A DNA stretch of 64,000 nucleotides from Globisporangium splendens (GCA_006386115.1 VFIW01000108.1:1-64000); one strand, 5' to 3'. Shown: positions 31,770 through 42,700, counted from the first letter of the stretch. Translations and numbers: made by a program. The notes: generated from the sequence alone by a model not told the origin.

Positions 31770-33079
31770 TTTTCAGTTCGAGCCTCTCTCTCTCTCTTGC
31801 TTTATTCGCTGTCAACTCGCCGTGAATGCTCCAACTCGACGAGTCTCGGTCGAATTGAGTCCGTTACAAGGTTATCACCTTTTCAGTAAAGGCAAGTGCT
31901 GCGAATCGTGGTGCAAATGCACTTATATTTACAATCGTCTTTATTGCGTCGCTTTATTTCAATCGCGTGCAATTTTGTAGCGATTAAACAATGTTGTTCT
32001 AGTGCACTGCTGCTGTGGTGTGAAACCAGTCAGCGCCAACCAACTCGTTCACATCAAATGCTGGGTCGTTCACATTGATACCGTGCATGCGGTCACTTAA
32101 TTTGCGATACTTGAGAGCTTTCTTGGCCAGGAACGCAGTTCAGATTGATCATGCTAGATATAGAGAGCGATCGGGGGAGAGGTGGACTCGTCACAATATG
32201 CGTCTTTCGGCTGACAGAAACACGGCCGATGGCAAGGTGGTCAGAAAAAAAAAGCCGCCGAATGAGGGTGTTTCCCCCAAAATCGAAACATGTGCGACAC
32301 AACAACACGGCGTCTCCGGACTTCTGGAGAGTGTGAAGCCAAGCGACTGCGAGGCTAAAACGCTTCTGGGGACTCATCTCTCGTTGAAGAGGTTGGCAAA
32401 TCGAATGACCGGCTGAAGCAACACGATGTGGCTCAAGCGTGACTCATGTTTGTGGAGTGGTGTATCAATCGAAACGTCTTTGTTTTCTTCGTGTTCTGGT
32501 TTCACCATTTTTGTTTCGGCTCGTGTTGTTGCGGTCACACCCCACTGCCTCTCTTTCTCATGGAGCATGACGGTCTCAAGCGCTGCAGGCTGGATCCAGT
32601 CAAGCAAATAACGTCGAAGCCACTTGAATGGGTTTTAAAATAGCGACCTTTCAATTGCCGAGGACTGAAACGATCGAGAGAGATCGCATGCTCGACAGGA
32701 GCAGGAAACCATTGCGTTGTTGGCCGATAAATGCAAACGAGTTTATAGAAATGCACTCAAGACTTGGCATGCTGGAAAGATTGGGAGTCCGCCGAGATTC
32801 CTGAGCTTTTTAAACTCGACTTTCAGAAAAGGACTCACAATCGCTTGGTGCTCCAATCCTTTTATCCTTACAAACTATTATAATCGAGTTTTCGTTCTGC
32901 TCCGAACCCGACACAAGGAGAGAGCCACACGAATCAAACCTGCCGATAACAACATGCACAGACTACGGTGCGTCAAATCGACCTTTTTTTCCAACTGCAA
33001 TTGCAGGATAATGTTTCATGGATAAAATGGGACTATCCTTTGGCTGGACAGCATTTCATGGATTCAAATGCCACCAGAA
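31770..33079. other. Gene-free stretch
   Basis: Low-GC DNA with short frames on both strands (for example 32093-32607 minus) that I cannot connect to any family. Confidence 0.4.
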
Positions 33080-33179
33080 TTGCAAGAAAGAACTTCCTCG
33101 AATGAAAACGGAAAATTAGTTGCAGTGAAGTTACTGTGACTAATATTCCGTTTTCATTCGAGGGAGTTCTCTCTTGCAA
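33080..33179. repeat. Near-perfect 100-bp palindrome (foldback)
   Basis: Arms 33080-33126 and 33133-33179 are inverted copies of 47 bp with five mismatches (42/47), separated by a 6-base loop GAAGTT. Each outer end begins TTGCAAGA. No direct target-site duplication is evident next to it. The form fits a small foldback/MITE element or the source of a long hairpin RNA. Confidence 0.85.
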
Positions 33180-33393
33180 CAACATTTTGAAAAGCACCTT
33201 ATCAGTGATGATCTGTCGACTAAATTTCAATGGTCTTGTTTCGCCCACATGGCAGAATATGATCAGTTTTCCGACAGTACTTGATGTTTGTATGACTGTT
33301 TTTGGCGAATCGTATGAGGGCAAGTGGTATAAGGGCCAATATAATGCGTCTGTTGTGTCTGCACAATTTATTTGGCCAATCATGTGAGAGAAG

Positions 33394-33433
33394 TTGGTTC
33401 CGACAAATTTCCGACAGATTTGGTCGGAACCAA
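33394..33433. repeat. Short inverted repeat
   Basis: TTGGTTCCGACAAAT at 33394-33408 is matched by ATTTGGTCGGAACCAA at 33418-33433 on the opposite strand, with a single extra base, around a 9-base spacer. The motif TTCCGACA also recurs in the spacer and a close TTCCGACAG near 33269. It precedes the Crypton-like relic and might be part of its end structure. Confidence 0.7.
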
Positions 33434-33499
33434 GAGTCAAATCCGTGACCAACCATTCAAATCGCAAATACTGGGCAGATCAGTTGCGAATTTGCCGTT

Positions 33500-34018
33500 T
33501 CTCCGACAAGACGATGGGGGTGGACGCACTACGACCCCAAAACTCGCAGAACGCGTGTTCCGTTGGGGTTAATGCTTTCAAGCGCTTCCTCCAGCAGGAA
33601 AATGTGGAGTTGGACTATGTATTTGCATGTTTAGGTAAGGATCCCAATGGCAGATGCTTTGCGGCGATCATGGATAAGTTTACATTGCACTTGGCCTTTG
33701 ACGAAGGCGCCAAAAAAAGAAGCCAGCAGGAAACACGGTGATGTCATACTTTCGACACATGAAAATTTGGCTGCTTGATATGTTCCCTCAGTGCCTTGCT
33801 TCCATTGAAGATCGCATCCTCCATATGGGGCGTATCTTCGAAAAGCACTGCGCAAAGCGCGACTACGGAGGCATGACAAAATACGCACGTGTTTGTACTA
33901 AACAAGATTTGGCTCTATTGGTTCGCTATTTATATGTGAATGCAACCAATGCGACGGATTACTAAGATTCTGCTCTGTTGAGTATCATGTGGTATATCTT
34001 CGGTCGAGCATCGGATCT
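33500..34018 (+). pseudogene. Crypton-type tyrosine recombinase relic, cut by an LTR
   Basis: Two overlapping frames read AFKRFLQQENVELDYVFACL, KDPNGRCFAAIMDKF and, after a stop and frame change near 33740, MMSYFRHMKIWLLDMFPQCL, then CTKQDLALLVRYLYVNATNA, a TAA at about 33963 and DSALLSIMWYIFGRASDL. From memory this order matches the N-terminal half of recombinase-like proteins abundant in Phytophthora and assigned to Cryptons, where RASDL carries the first catalytic Arg. The sequence stops within that motif exactly at 34018, where element 1 begins. I do not find the C-terminal half (with the H-x-x-R and Tyr) beyond the element's other end. Confidence 0.55.
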
Positions 34019-34636
34019 TGTAATGGGGCGCTGTTCACAACAGTCCCCAAAACACGGCACACACGCTTGTGCCAGAGGAAGCAATTCTCACAGAGAATCT
34101 GGAGAGAAGACGACTTGATGGCTTGAGAGAAAATTGCAACTGAATTGAAAGGTTATGGTTCCTGTCGCTACTTGTAAATGAACCCCAAGGGATCCTACAC
34201 GTTTTATAACTAAAACCTAAACATACACAATAAAACCTATGAATATGATATATAAAACCTTGGGTACACTGAGGTTGAACCCAGGGGATCTTCGAGAAAC
34301 TTGAACTTGAAGTCCCGTGGAAAATTCCCTGCAAAGTGATTGACTACAGCCACTCACTTTAGATGGCAGAGACACATCGGTCTCATCACCAGTGCAGTTT
34401 CCCAAGTAGGAACCATCACTCAGTACTTGATTAGTACATGTGAACAACATTCTGCACTGATCAGCACAGAGAGCGCTCGTGACGTCATGGGATGACGTCA
34501 CATGTGCATGTGGGACTGTCGTACCGTAATCCCTTTGTTAATTGTCTCTCCACAATGCACACTGAAGGTGGTGTGCGGCACACTAGATCTGGGAACAGAT
34601 CCACCTTCATGTAATGGCTAGGTATAGCCCATTACA
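34019..34636 (-). repeat. Element 1 3' LTR
   Basis: 618 bp, TGTAATGGGG to CCCATTACA. It is next to the polypurine tract, which makes it the 3' LTR of a minus-strand element. It resembles the nested LTR at 34763-35416 much more closely than the 5' LTR. Confidence 0.9.
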
Positions 34637-34649
34637 TCATCCCCTCCTT
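34637..34649 (-). other. Element 1 polypurine tract
   Basis: On the minus strand AAGGAGGGGATGA lies directly before the 3' LTR, the place of plus-strand DNA priming. Confidence 0.8.
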
Positions 34650-34712
34650 AAAGTCACAAGTACCTTGCGTACTTTTGCAGGCCTTTCGGAGCAGTTCACT
34701 TTCCAATCGGCC

Positions 34713-36436
34713 ATGAAGCGACCAAGTGACCAAGTGAACCAAGATGAAGAACGTCCTTTGCCTGTAATGGGGCGCTGTTCCAAACAGTCCCCAAAACACG
34801 GCACACACGCTTGTGCGACTTGAGGAAGCGATCTCCCGACTTGGAGGGAGAGAAGACGACTTGAGTACTTGAGGGTAAAATTGCAACTGAATTAAAAATG
34901 CTTATGGTTCCTGTCGCTACTTACGAATGAACCCCAAGGGCTCCTACACGTTTTATAACTAAAACCTAAACATACACAATAAAACCTATGAATATGATAT
35001 ATAAAACCTTGGGTACACTGAGGTTGAACCTACGGGATCTTCTAGAAGCTTGAACTTCAAGTCTTGTATAAAATCCCTGCAAAGTGATTGGCTCGCGCCA
35101 CTCACTTCAGGTGGCAGAGACACGTCGGTCTCATCGCCAGTGTAGTTTCCCAAGCAGGAACCATCACTCAGTACTTGATTAGTACATGGATGTCATCACT
35201 CTGTACTGATTAGTACATGTGAACAACATTCTGCACTGATCAGCACAGAGAACGCTCGTGACGTCATGGGATGACGTCACATGTGCATGTGGGGACTGTC
35301 GTACCGTAATCTGTTTGTTATTTGTCTCTCCACGATGCACACTGAAGGTGGTGTGTGGCACACTAGATCTGGGAACAGATCCACCTTCATGTAATGGCTA
35401 GGTATAGCCCATTACATTGCCCAAGCGGCAGAGAACGGTTCCAGAACTCTTTGACGTATCCTCCATTCTGAAGAAGAAGGGGGATCTCGAGTTCTACAAG
35501 GAGCGGTTCTTCAGTTGGCGTCGGATCAACGATCGTGATGATCCGAACCAACACATCGCAGCTCAGAGAGACTCATGGCGAACATTCGTTCGTCTTGAGA
35601 ACGAGAACAAGATGGAGCGTCTTCTTCGTCGTGGCAATGCTCGTGCCCAAAGAAGAACTCCTGCTGACGACAGAGCGAATCCCAGCTCTGGTCGTCGTAG
35701 TGTCGCTCCTGGCGACGCTACAAGCAGTTCTCGTAGCTGCGGACCACGTCGGGAACATCAGACTCCATCGTCTGACGTGGTCCCCACGTGTCCGAGCTCG
35801 GTGGATATCCACGCCACCGAACTCTGTAGAAGCGTTGAGGACTCAACCGCTTCTTCCCACGAGTCGGTCGATCCTCATGATCAACAATCGACTCAACCAC
35901 CCAGCGATGATCTCCCTGAGAGTCTATCAATGGGGGTGGGGCTGAACGCGAAAACGATTGAGCGACTCTGGAAGTGGAAGAGTGCTCATCGGGCTCAGAT
36001 TGAGACACTGGAAGTTCGCGATGCGATCCTTTCGGATCGGTGCGAGAGCCTCGAGGACCAAGTGAAGGAGCAGGAGTCGCGGATCGACTCGCTGACCTTT
36101 GGTCCCGCTCAGTATCTGGCTTTGGAGTCCCGTTTCGAGCAACGGTTCGAGCAAGTCCAGGGCGAACTTGAGCGACTCCAAAAGGCTGAGAAGGCTCGTG
36201 AAATGCATCACGAACGTCTACTGCGCTCTGTGGAAGAGGCAGGGACGGCTCTTGAGGTACTCTGCAAGGAGTATAACTCGCGCCTTCTCGTGCTGGAAGC
36301 TGTGAAGGAGGAGTCCTTCGATGTGCTTCAGCGCCTTTACGCCGAGAAGAATCTCCAAAGCGATGAGCTGTTTGCTCTTCGCAATCAAGTGGAGAGTCTT
36401 CAAGATCAGCTTGATCGTTTGCGGAAGATCTCGTAG
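34713..36436 (+). pseudogene. Antisense coiled-coil gene of element 1, split by a solo LTR
   Basis: An ATG at 34713 (MKRPSDQVNQDEERPLP) opens on the strand opposite gag-pol, just inside the 3' LTR. After 50 bases it is interrupted at 34763 by a solo LTR. Beyond the LTR and one copy of its 5-bp target duplication (35417-35421) the same frame resumes at 35422 as KRQRTVPELFDVSSILKKKG and stays open to 36436. Before the insertion the product would have had 354 residues: a basic nuclear-signal-like start, a Ser-rich middle and a long coiled coil (IETLEVRDAILSDRCESLED and similar heptads). It overlaps the 3' end of pol (35718-36436) on the opposite strand. Recognisable structure on both sides of the insertion argues that the frame was a real gene. 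Antisense genes occur in some plant Ty3/Gypsy lineages; I do not know this one. Confidence 0.7.
34763..35416 (-). mobile_element. Nested solo LTR with perfect 5-bp target duplication
   Basis: 654 bp, TGTAATGGGG to CCCATTACA, flanked on both sides by TTGCC (34758-34762 and 35417-35421). It belongs to the same LTR family as element 1 but has no internal region, the product of LTR-LTR recombination after insertion. It sits inside the antisense gene. Confidence 0.93.
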
Positions 36437-39400
36437 GATCCGCTGATCCACTTGGAAGGTAAGGCTTTAGTCTACCCACATAAAATGTAGGGTGTAGACG
36501 CATGCGTGTAGGTATGTCTAGCGTGTAGGCATCACCATTGCATTTCACTACCTTGAACGGTCCAATGAACCTTGGCAGAAGCTTCGAGCTTCCCAGGTTG
36601 GACACTCCATGTTCAGGCAGATTTGCCGCACTAAGCAATACAAGATCATTGATCTTATATACTTGCTTGTTCTTCCTTCCGCTCTTGTCTGCTTGTTCCT
36701 TTTGCAGATCCTGAGCCTTCGCGATTGCGTCTCGAACAAACCTCACAACGGCTTGTCTCCTCACAACAAAGTCATCGACTTGCTGTTCCTCACGACTAGT
36801 GATGTCGTCGAGGGGTTTCATCGAGTCAAAATTGGCTTTTAACTCGGCAACAGCATTCAGGTCATACGACGACTGCGGCTTATTGCCTTTAGCCGGAGTC
36901 CCTCCCCCACTTAAGGTAGAGACCTCACCCATTATGGAAGCAGGCACTCGAGGATGAATGCCATAGTTCACATAGAATGGAGAGTGACCTGTCGAGACAT
37001 GCGTGGAGTTGTTCAACGCAAACTCGGCAAGAGGGAGAAACTCACTCCACTCTTTGAAAGACGTCGCATAACTGCGCAACACGTCTTCGAGGACACGATT
37101 CACTCGTTCAGTTTGACCATCCGTTTCAGGATGTGCCGCTGTTGACATGGCCAACTTGGTGTCCAGAAGTCCGAACAGTGCACGCCAAAACTTGGACGTA
37201 AACCGAGTGTCACGGTCAGACACGATCTCAACGGGCAGGCCATGTAGACGGAATACGACGTCTACAAAGACCTTGGCCGTCATTTCGGCTGAGATCTTGT
37301 CCGAAACAGGCGCAAGATGGATCATCTTGCTGAATCGGTCCACAAACACAAGGATGCCATTGCGTCCGTGTTTGTCACGTGGAAGTCCGAATATGAAATC
37401 CATACTCACAGACTTCCAACTGTCCGATGGGACAGCCAATGAACGAAGTGGTGCCTGAGTGGAACCAGAAGGTTTCACTCGTTGGCAGATCTCGCAAGTC
37501 CTCACATACTTGCGCACCCACTTGTACATGTGTGGCCAGTAGTAATCTCGGGAAAGACTGAGAAATGTTTTCTCACGTCCGAGATGGCCACCCGAAGGAC
37601 TGTCATGGTACTCATACAAGAGTCGATGACGCAGACCTTCGTCGTTGGGAACAACAACCCTTGCTGTATCCCCTTGTTCGACCGCATAGTACAACAACCT
37701 ATTGTGTACTCGAAAGCGGTGAACTCGCGATCTTGTGCGCGACGGAAGACCTTGCAGTGCTTTGTCCGAAGGGTCCTTGAAATACTTCAACAAGTCCTGA
37801 CATGTTTCGTCAGACTTGTACCCTTCGACGATCTCTTCTCGCACTGTAGTCGTTGCTTGCACTGCGATCGCTTGAACATCTTCGCAGAGTCGACACGCTC
37901 CGTCCGTGTCTTCACTCTTGGTCTTCGGATCATAGTCCGGACGTCTTGACAGCGCATCGGCTAAGATGTTCGTCTTGCCTGGCTTGTAGTGTACAACGAA
38001 GTTGTACTCTGCAAAGAAGGAGAACCATCTCGCCATTCTTTGCGACAAGTGAGGAGTCTTTACCGCTGTACGCAGCGACGCATGATCTGTGTAGATAGCG
38101 AAGCGCTCCTCGCCAAGCAGGTAGACACGGAACTTGACCAAAGAATACTTCATCGCAAGAAGTTCTTTGTCATGGACTGGGTAGTTCCGTTCGGCGGGTC
38201 GGAGTTGTCGTGATTGATACGACACAACTCGCTCATGACCCTCATCATCGTGTTGCATCAAGGCGCAACCGATGGCATAATCGCTTGCATCGCAAACCAC
38301 ATGAAAAGGCTTGTCGTGGTTTGCAATTGCCAGCACGGGAGCTTCTCGCAGACTCCTCTTCACTTCGGCAAACGCTGCTTGGTGGTCACTGGACCACTCC
38401 CACTCAATGTCCTTCTTCAGGAGCTGTGTGAGCGGTTGCACCAACGCTGCATAATTGCGCGTGTACTTGTGCAAGTAGTTGGCCAGACCCAACCATTGTC
38501 TCAGCTGTTTGACATTCTGAGGTACAGGCCAATCGTCAATAGCTTTGACCTTCTCCGGATCAACTCGAACGCCATGCTTTCCCACAAAGCAGCCGAGAAC
38601 GGGGATCTCTGGTGCAAAGAATATGCACTTCTTCAGGTTAGCGTAGAGCTTGTTCTCTCGCATGACCTGAAAGACTTGACGGAGGTGGTCAAGATGAACA
38701 TCAACGTCAGACTTTTCACCCGTGGTTTTACTATGAACGAAAATATCGTCAAAGTAACTCGGTGCAAACCCTCTCAATGGACGAAGTAGATTCGTGACCA
38801 TCCTATTGAAAGTCGCAGGAGCGTTCTTCAAACCCTGTGGCATCACTAACCATTCCCACAGCATACCACTCGGGGTACTCACTGCGGTTAGTGGTACATC
38901 ATCTTCGCGCATTCGAATCTGATAGAACCCATCTTTCAGATCGATAGCACTGAAGACAGTACTGCCAACCATTCCATCAAGGATCATATCCTTGCGTGGA
39001 ACCGGAGTTTGGGCTGGAATGGTAGCGTCGTTCAGCTTGTTGAAAGCGTGAACGATGCGCCAACCACCAGTTGCCTTCTTCACACAGAAGGTTGGGCTAC
39101 AATGTGGAGACTTGCTCTCTCGCACATGCCCAGCCTTAGCACGTTGCGCAAAGAACTCGTCGATCGCAACGACTTGTTCTCTTGGCAACGGCCACTGCCG
39201 TGTGATACAATACTTCGTGCCAGGAAGTATGTCAATCTCGTGACGAACGCCTCTATCGAATGGCAGTTCGTCCGGCACCTTGTCTGGGAATATGTCCTCA
39301 TATTCCTTGACAAGTTCATACACGGGGTTCGTTTTGAGAGCATCCCATGACTGCTCCTCGAACCTTTCCTTCCGTGTCTTCTCATCGAACACTTCAGCCT

Positions 39401-40471
39401 CCGTTGCTGATACTGTGTTGATGTCTTCTGCATCGTCAACATCGACGATCATGCAGACCTGCGAAATTTCGCCTTTCGCTAGGCTACGCTTCAGCGTCTT
39501 CTTGCTCATCCACGGCAAGGAAACCAAATCTTCAACAGAGCTTGGAGGATTTTCAATCTTCACGTGACGGATTACATCCACGTCACCATCTTCATTGTAG
39601 ACCGCGATATTCGCAAACTCGCTTGAAATGTCTTGTGCTTGGACACTTCCTTCGTCACCTTGACATGTACCTTGATCAGGGGCACACGGGACACTCTTCT
39701 TGCTGGTCTTCTTCTCTCGGGATGGCTCTTCGGCTCTTTTCCCATTCGTTTCTTCCACGCACATCGCCTCACTCTTAGGGTCGATGGCAAAGGAGACAGT
39801 CTTTTGTTGGCGCCTGACTGCTCCACCTCCAGCAGTCTTCTTCAAGATGGGTACCGCTCGTGAACATGGGGGGCCATCGCACACCGCAATATCACGAGGG
39901 TCATCTGGGATCTCTTCCACAGATGTGTAAACCCACACCACTTCATCCGTTGTCACACAGCTCAGGTCAGCATCGTGTGACTTGTCAACGGAGATCTTCA
40001 TCTTCATCCAGTCAATGCTGGGTTGATAACGCTTCAACCATGGCATTCCCAGAATCAGATCAAACTTGTCATCGAGGTCGAGTAGAATAAACTCGTCTTC
40101 ACCTCGGAAATCTTCACACTTCATTGCCAAGCGCACCACGCGCTTCGGCATCTTCACAGTCGACCCGTTGGCCAACCGAATAACCATCGTCTTGTCTTCA
40201 TTCGCATCAGGCATTGGTACTTTATGCCTGACGATCACTTCATTTCGAACAAAATTGTTCGACGCACCAGTGTCAACCAAAGCACGTAGAGGCGTTGCAA
40301 TACCGTCTACATGAACTTTGAGAACGATCAAACTTGACGTTTGACTGACACTGTTCTCCCTCGTGGAAACTGCATGTGCATCATGCACATTGGGGCCAGA
40401 GTCCTGTGTATCCACAAACACAGTCCTCTTTTCGAGCCCAGTAGGAGGCCCCGCCCCTACTGGTCGTTCCC
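35718..40471 (-). CDS. pol: Element 1 Pol: protease, RT, RNase H, integrase, chromodomain
   Basis: An uninterrupted frame whose translation starts through frameshifting near 40471; the first independent initiation-like codon is at 40421 (1,567 codons). Residue positions count from there. Protease LVDTGASNNFV near 50. Reverse transcriptase about 410-600, with catalytic SYFDDIFVHS near 557 (YFDD, an accepted variant of YVDD). RNase H about 700-840 (VVCDASDYAIG, YTDHASLRT, ADALSRR). An H2C2 zinc-binding motif near 960-1010, and an integrase core with MDFIFGLP, SDRDTRF and DGQTERVNR. The GPF/Y-like segment LLPRFIGPFKVV comes next, and a chromodomain fills the last 60 residues (WVVESIVDHED, FYRVRWRGYPPSSDTWGP). 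The chromodomain suggests chromatin-directed integration. The linker before the chromodomain overlaps the antisense gene. Confidence 0.93.
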
Positions 40472-40478
40472 GTTTTTT
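40438..40478 (-). promoter_or_regulatory. Putative -1 programmed ribosomal frameshift signal at gag-pol
   Basis: On the minus strand the gag frame reads TCA-AAA-AAC, so A AAA AAC is in the correct register for a canonical slippery heptamer (40478-40472). After 8 spacer bases, CCAGTAGG (40463-40456) can pair perfectly with CCTACTGG (40445-40438) across a 10-base loop, extendable by two pairs. The gag TAG stop lies inside the stem. Slipping back one base at the heptamer enters exactly the pol frame. Confidence 0.8.
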
Positions 40479-41555
40479 GAACGTTGGGAACGATCGAACC
40501 CACGGCCGCGACCGTAGTTGTTCGAGCGCGAACCCTGTGTCGTTTGCCGGTCAGGCAAAGACACTTTGCAGTTCCGAGCGAAGTGACCCGACTTCCCACA
40601 ACGGAAACATTTTCCATCGTTGCGAGGACGTTCATTTCCAGGCGTGGAAATGTACGAGATATCCATAGGCTCGGGACCATCATGCGCAACATTCGATTGC
40701 CGCATTGGTCTCGACGCAAACCCTTGGAACTTGGCTTGCTTCATGCTAAACTCTTCTTGCATCGCACGTTCAATGGCTTCGTCCAGCGTCTTGGGATACT
40801 CGCGGAACAATTGGCTCCGAATCGGACCATCGTTCAGACCCGTCATGAACGTCACAACTTGCGTTGGAACGTCAATCGGCTCGTCAACGATGCTTGAGAC
40901 CAAGTAAGCGCGCTCGTTGTGCATACGAATGCAGATCGAAACGGCCTTGGCGAAGCTTGAGGAACTCGGCACGCGCACGGAACTCACTCTGCGGTGGCTC
41001 AAACGCTGCCTTGAGCTCTGCCTTGAAGTCTTCGTAGCTGTAGAAGCAGTTTGGATCCGACAAACGCTTCCCATAAGCCCAGCTCTTTGCACGACCCGCA
41101 AGGTTGGACATCGCGAACAACACTCGCTGCATTGGGTCTCGCAGTTGTCTTGCAGTGATAGCTGCATCCAACTCGACGAACCATCTCGAAAGAGGTTCGT
41201 TCTCTCCGCCACGATACGGAGAGACATCCAGCTTCAGCGGCACCGTCCTGAAGGACGAAACAGGGGTTGCGACCTGCTTTCGAGATTCAATAATCTCGTG
41301 GTGCATGAAACTGACCGCGGCGTTCTTCTGGTCTTCAGGAGACGCCGATCGTAGCAGGCTGATTACAGCAGCCTCCCCGATGACGTTTCGCATCCGCTCC
41401 AGCGCCGACCACTCATAAGAAGACAAATGAGGAAAATACTCATTCGTCAACTCGACAGTTTCCGGTACTGCTGGACCGAGTGGCACATCTACTCCTTCCA
41501 TGTTCTCAGACATAGACGGATGTAGGTCTTGGACAGGAATGCGCGAAGTGCTCAA
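40457..41555 (-). pseudogene. gag: Element 1 Gag, one-base frameshift
   Basis: The ATG at 41555 begins a 223-codon frame with the retrotransposon Gag capsid region (PLSRWFVELDAAITARQLRD, SWAYGKRL, FKAELKAAFEPP). At about 40905 one extra T shifts the frame. The correct frame continues to 40457 as YLVSSIVDEPIDVPTQVVTF and ends in a CCHC zinc knuckle (CFRCGKSGHFARNC) and an Arg/Gly-rich basic tail. Without the extra base the protein would be about 365 residues. As it stands the capsid and nucleocapsid parts are separated, so this copy cannot make intact Gag or Gag-Pol. Confidence 0.85.
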
Positions 41556-41600
41556 AGCCGCTTCGTCAAACCTTTCTTGGCTTGGTCGCTGGAAGGACCG

Positions 41601-41615
41601 CTCGAAGTGCTACCA
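41601..41615 (-). other. Element 1 primer-binding site
   Basis: On the minus strand TGGTAGCACTTCGAG starts 2 bases inside the 5' LTR and begins with TGG, as expected for pairing with a tRNA 3' CCA end. Confidence 0.7.
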
Positions 41616-41617
41616 GG

Positions 41618-42206
41618 TGTAATGGGGCGCTGTTCACAACAGTCCCCAAAACACGGCACACACGCTTGTGCGACGAGGAAGCAATCCCGACTTGGAGGGA
41701 GAGAAGAACGACTTGAGGGCTTGAGAGAAAATTTGCAACTGAATTAAAATGCTTATGGTTCCTGTCGCTACTTGTAAATGAACCCCAAGGGCTCCTAGAG
41801 GTTTTATAACTAAAACCTAAACATACACAATAAAACCTATGAATCTGATATATAAAACCTTGGGTACACTGAGGTTGAACCCACGAGATCTTCGAGAAGC
41901 TTGAACTTGAAGTCCCGTGGAAAATTCCCTGCAAAGTGATTGGCTACAGCCACTCACTTCAGACGGTAGAGACACGTCGGTCTCATCACCAGTGCAGTTT
42001 CCCAAGCAGGAACCATCACTCAGTACTTGATTAGTACATGGGTACTTATGACATCATCAGATGACGTCATTCGTACATGTGGGTGCGCATTGCGCAAGCA
42101 AAGACACAGGTCTTTGTCCACAAAGTACGATTCGAAGGTGGTGTGTTCGACACTAAAGTAGGACACAGGCGCACCTTCATGTAATGGCTAGGTATAGCCC
42201 ATTACA
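41618..42206 (-). repeat. Element 1 5' LTR
   Basis: 589 bp, same terminal sequences as the 3' LTR, but the region corresponding to 42040-42170 is a different subtype. Confidence 0.9.
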
Positions 42207-42522
42207 CTACGCGCGCTTCACAGCGACGGCAAGCTCGACTGCTCCGTTCGCAAATACAAAGCACGCGTTGCTATTGGAAGCACCGTTGATCCAGCTCCAA
42301 GATCTACACGAGACATTTTGCCCATCAGGAATGGTGAATATTCGGTTTGTTGCAGACGCTCAGGCTAGCAACTCTTGTGCCACACAGCATCGACACAAAG
42401 TTTAACCTCCTTGCGGAACAACAATGTTAACCTTGTAGCTGTGTGGCCGGAGAGACGCCTATTCGCCACACTGTAACCGCCGGTAATCTAGGGCATGCAC
42501 CAAACGTTAAATCATTATGCCC

Positions 42523-42583
42523 ATGGCAGGAATTTAACCAGCACCCAAGGACCATCAAGTCCCTCGCACTGGCGTTGAGCCAT
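42523..42583 (-). ncRNA. Degenerate tRNA-like / SINE-head structure
   Basis: On the minus strand the 61-nt segment starts ATGGC and ends GCCAT, which can pair. It contains a 6-bp anticodon-like hairpin (AGGGAC, loop TTGATG, GTCCTT) and a B-box-like GGTTAAATTCC with one deviation from GGTTCRANYCC. The A-box-like TGGCTCAACGCC is weaker. It is too short for a working tRNA. A tRNA-derived SINE head or tRNA pseudogene is the likely nature. Confidence 0.35.
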
Positions 42584-42700
42584 TTGGGCGGTAATCGCAT
42601 AGATTCATAAATACACATGAACGCAAATATAGGTACGAACCACGGGCTTGAGAACGAAGTACACACTGTTAATGGGTGTCTCTTGACGCACGGGAATCAT

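Larger units (their letters stand above)
34019..42206 (-). mobile_element. Element 1: Ty3/Gypsy chromovirus, minus strand, composite
   Basis: Order on the minus strand: 5' LTR 42206-41618, primer site, gag, frameshift signal, pol with C-terminal chromodomain, antisense gene, nested solo LTR, polypurine tract, 3' LTR 34636-34019. Ends are TGTAATGGG and CCCATTACA. The outer flanks are GATCT (34014-34018) and CTACG (42207-42211), so there is no 5-bp target duplication. The two outer LTRs also differ strongly in about 150 bp (compare 34440-34600 with 42040-42170). The two ends therefore do not come from a single integration. Pol is uninterrupted and gag has a one-base lesion. Confidence 0.9.

Noticed and set aside
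40381..40719. Third open frame across the gag-pol junction
   Set aside because: It is the +1 frame, without domain content; the -1 frame carries pol and fits the slippery site.
40900..40910. The extra T within gag as a second programmed frameshift
   Set aside because: It lies inside the capsid-to-nucleocapsid part with no slippery motif or nearby stem; a simple insertion mutation is more likely.
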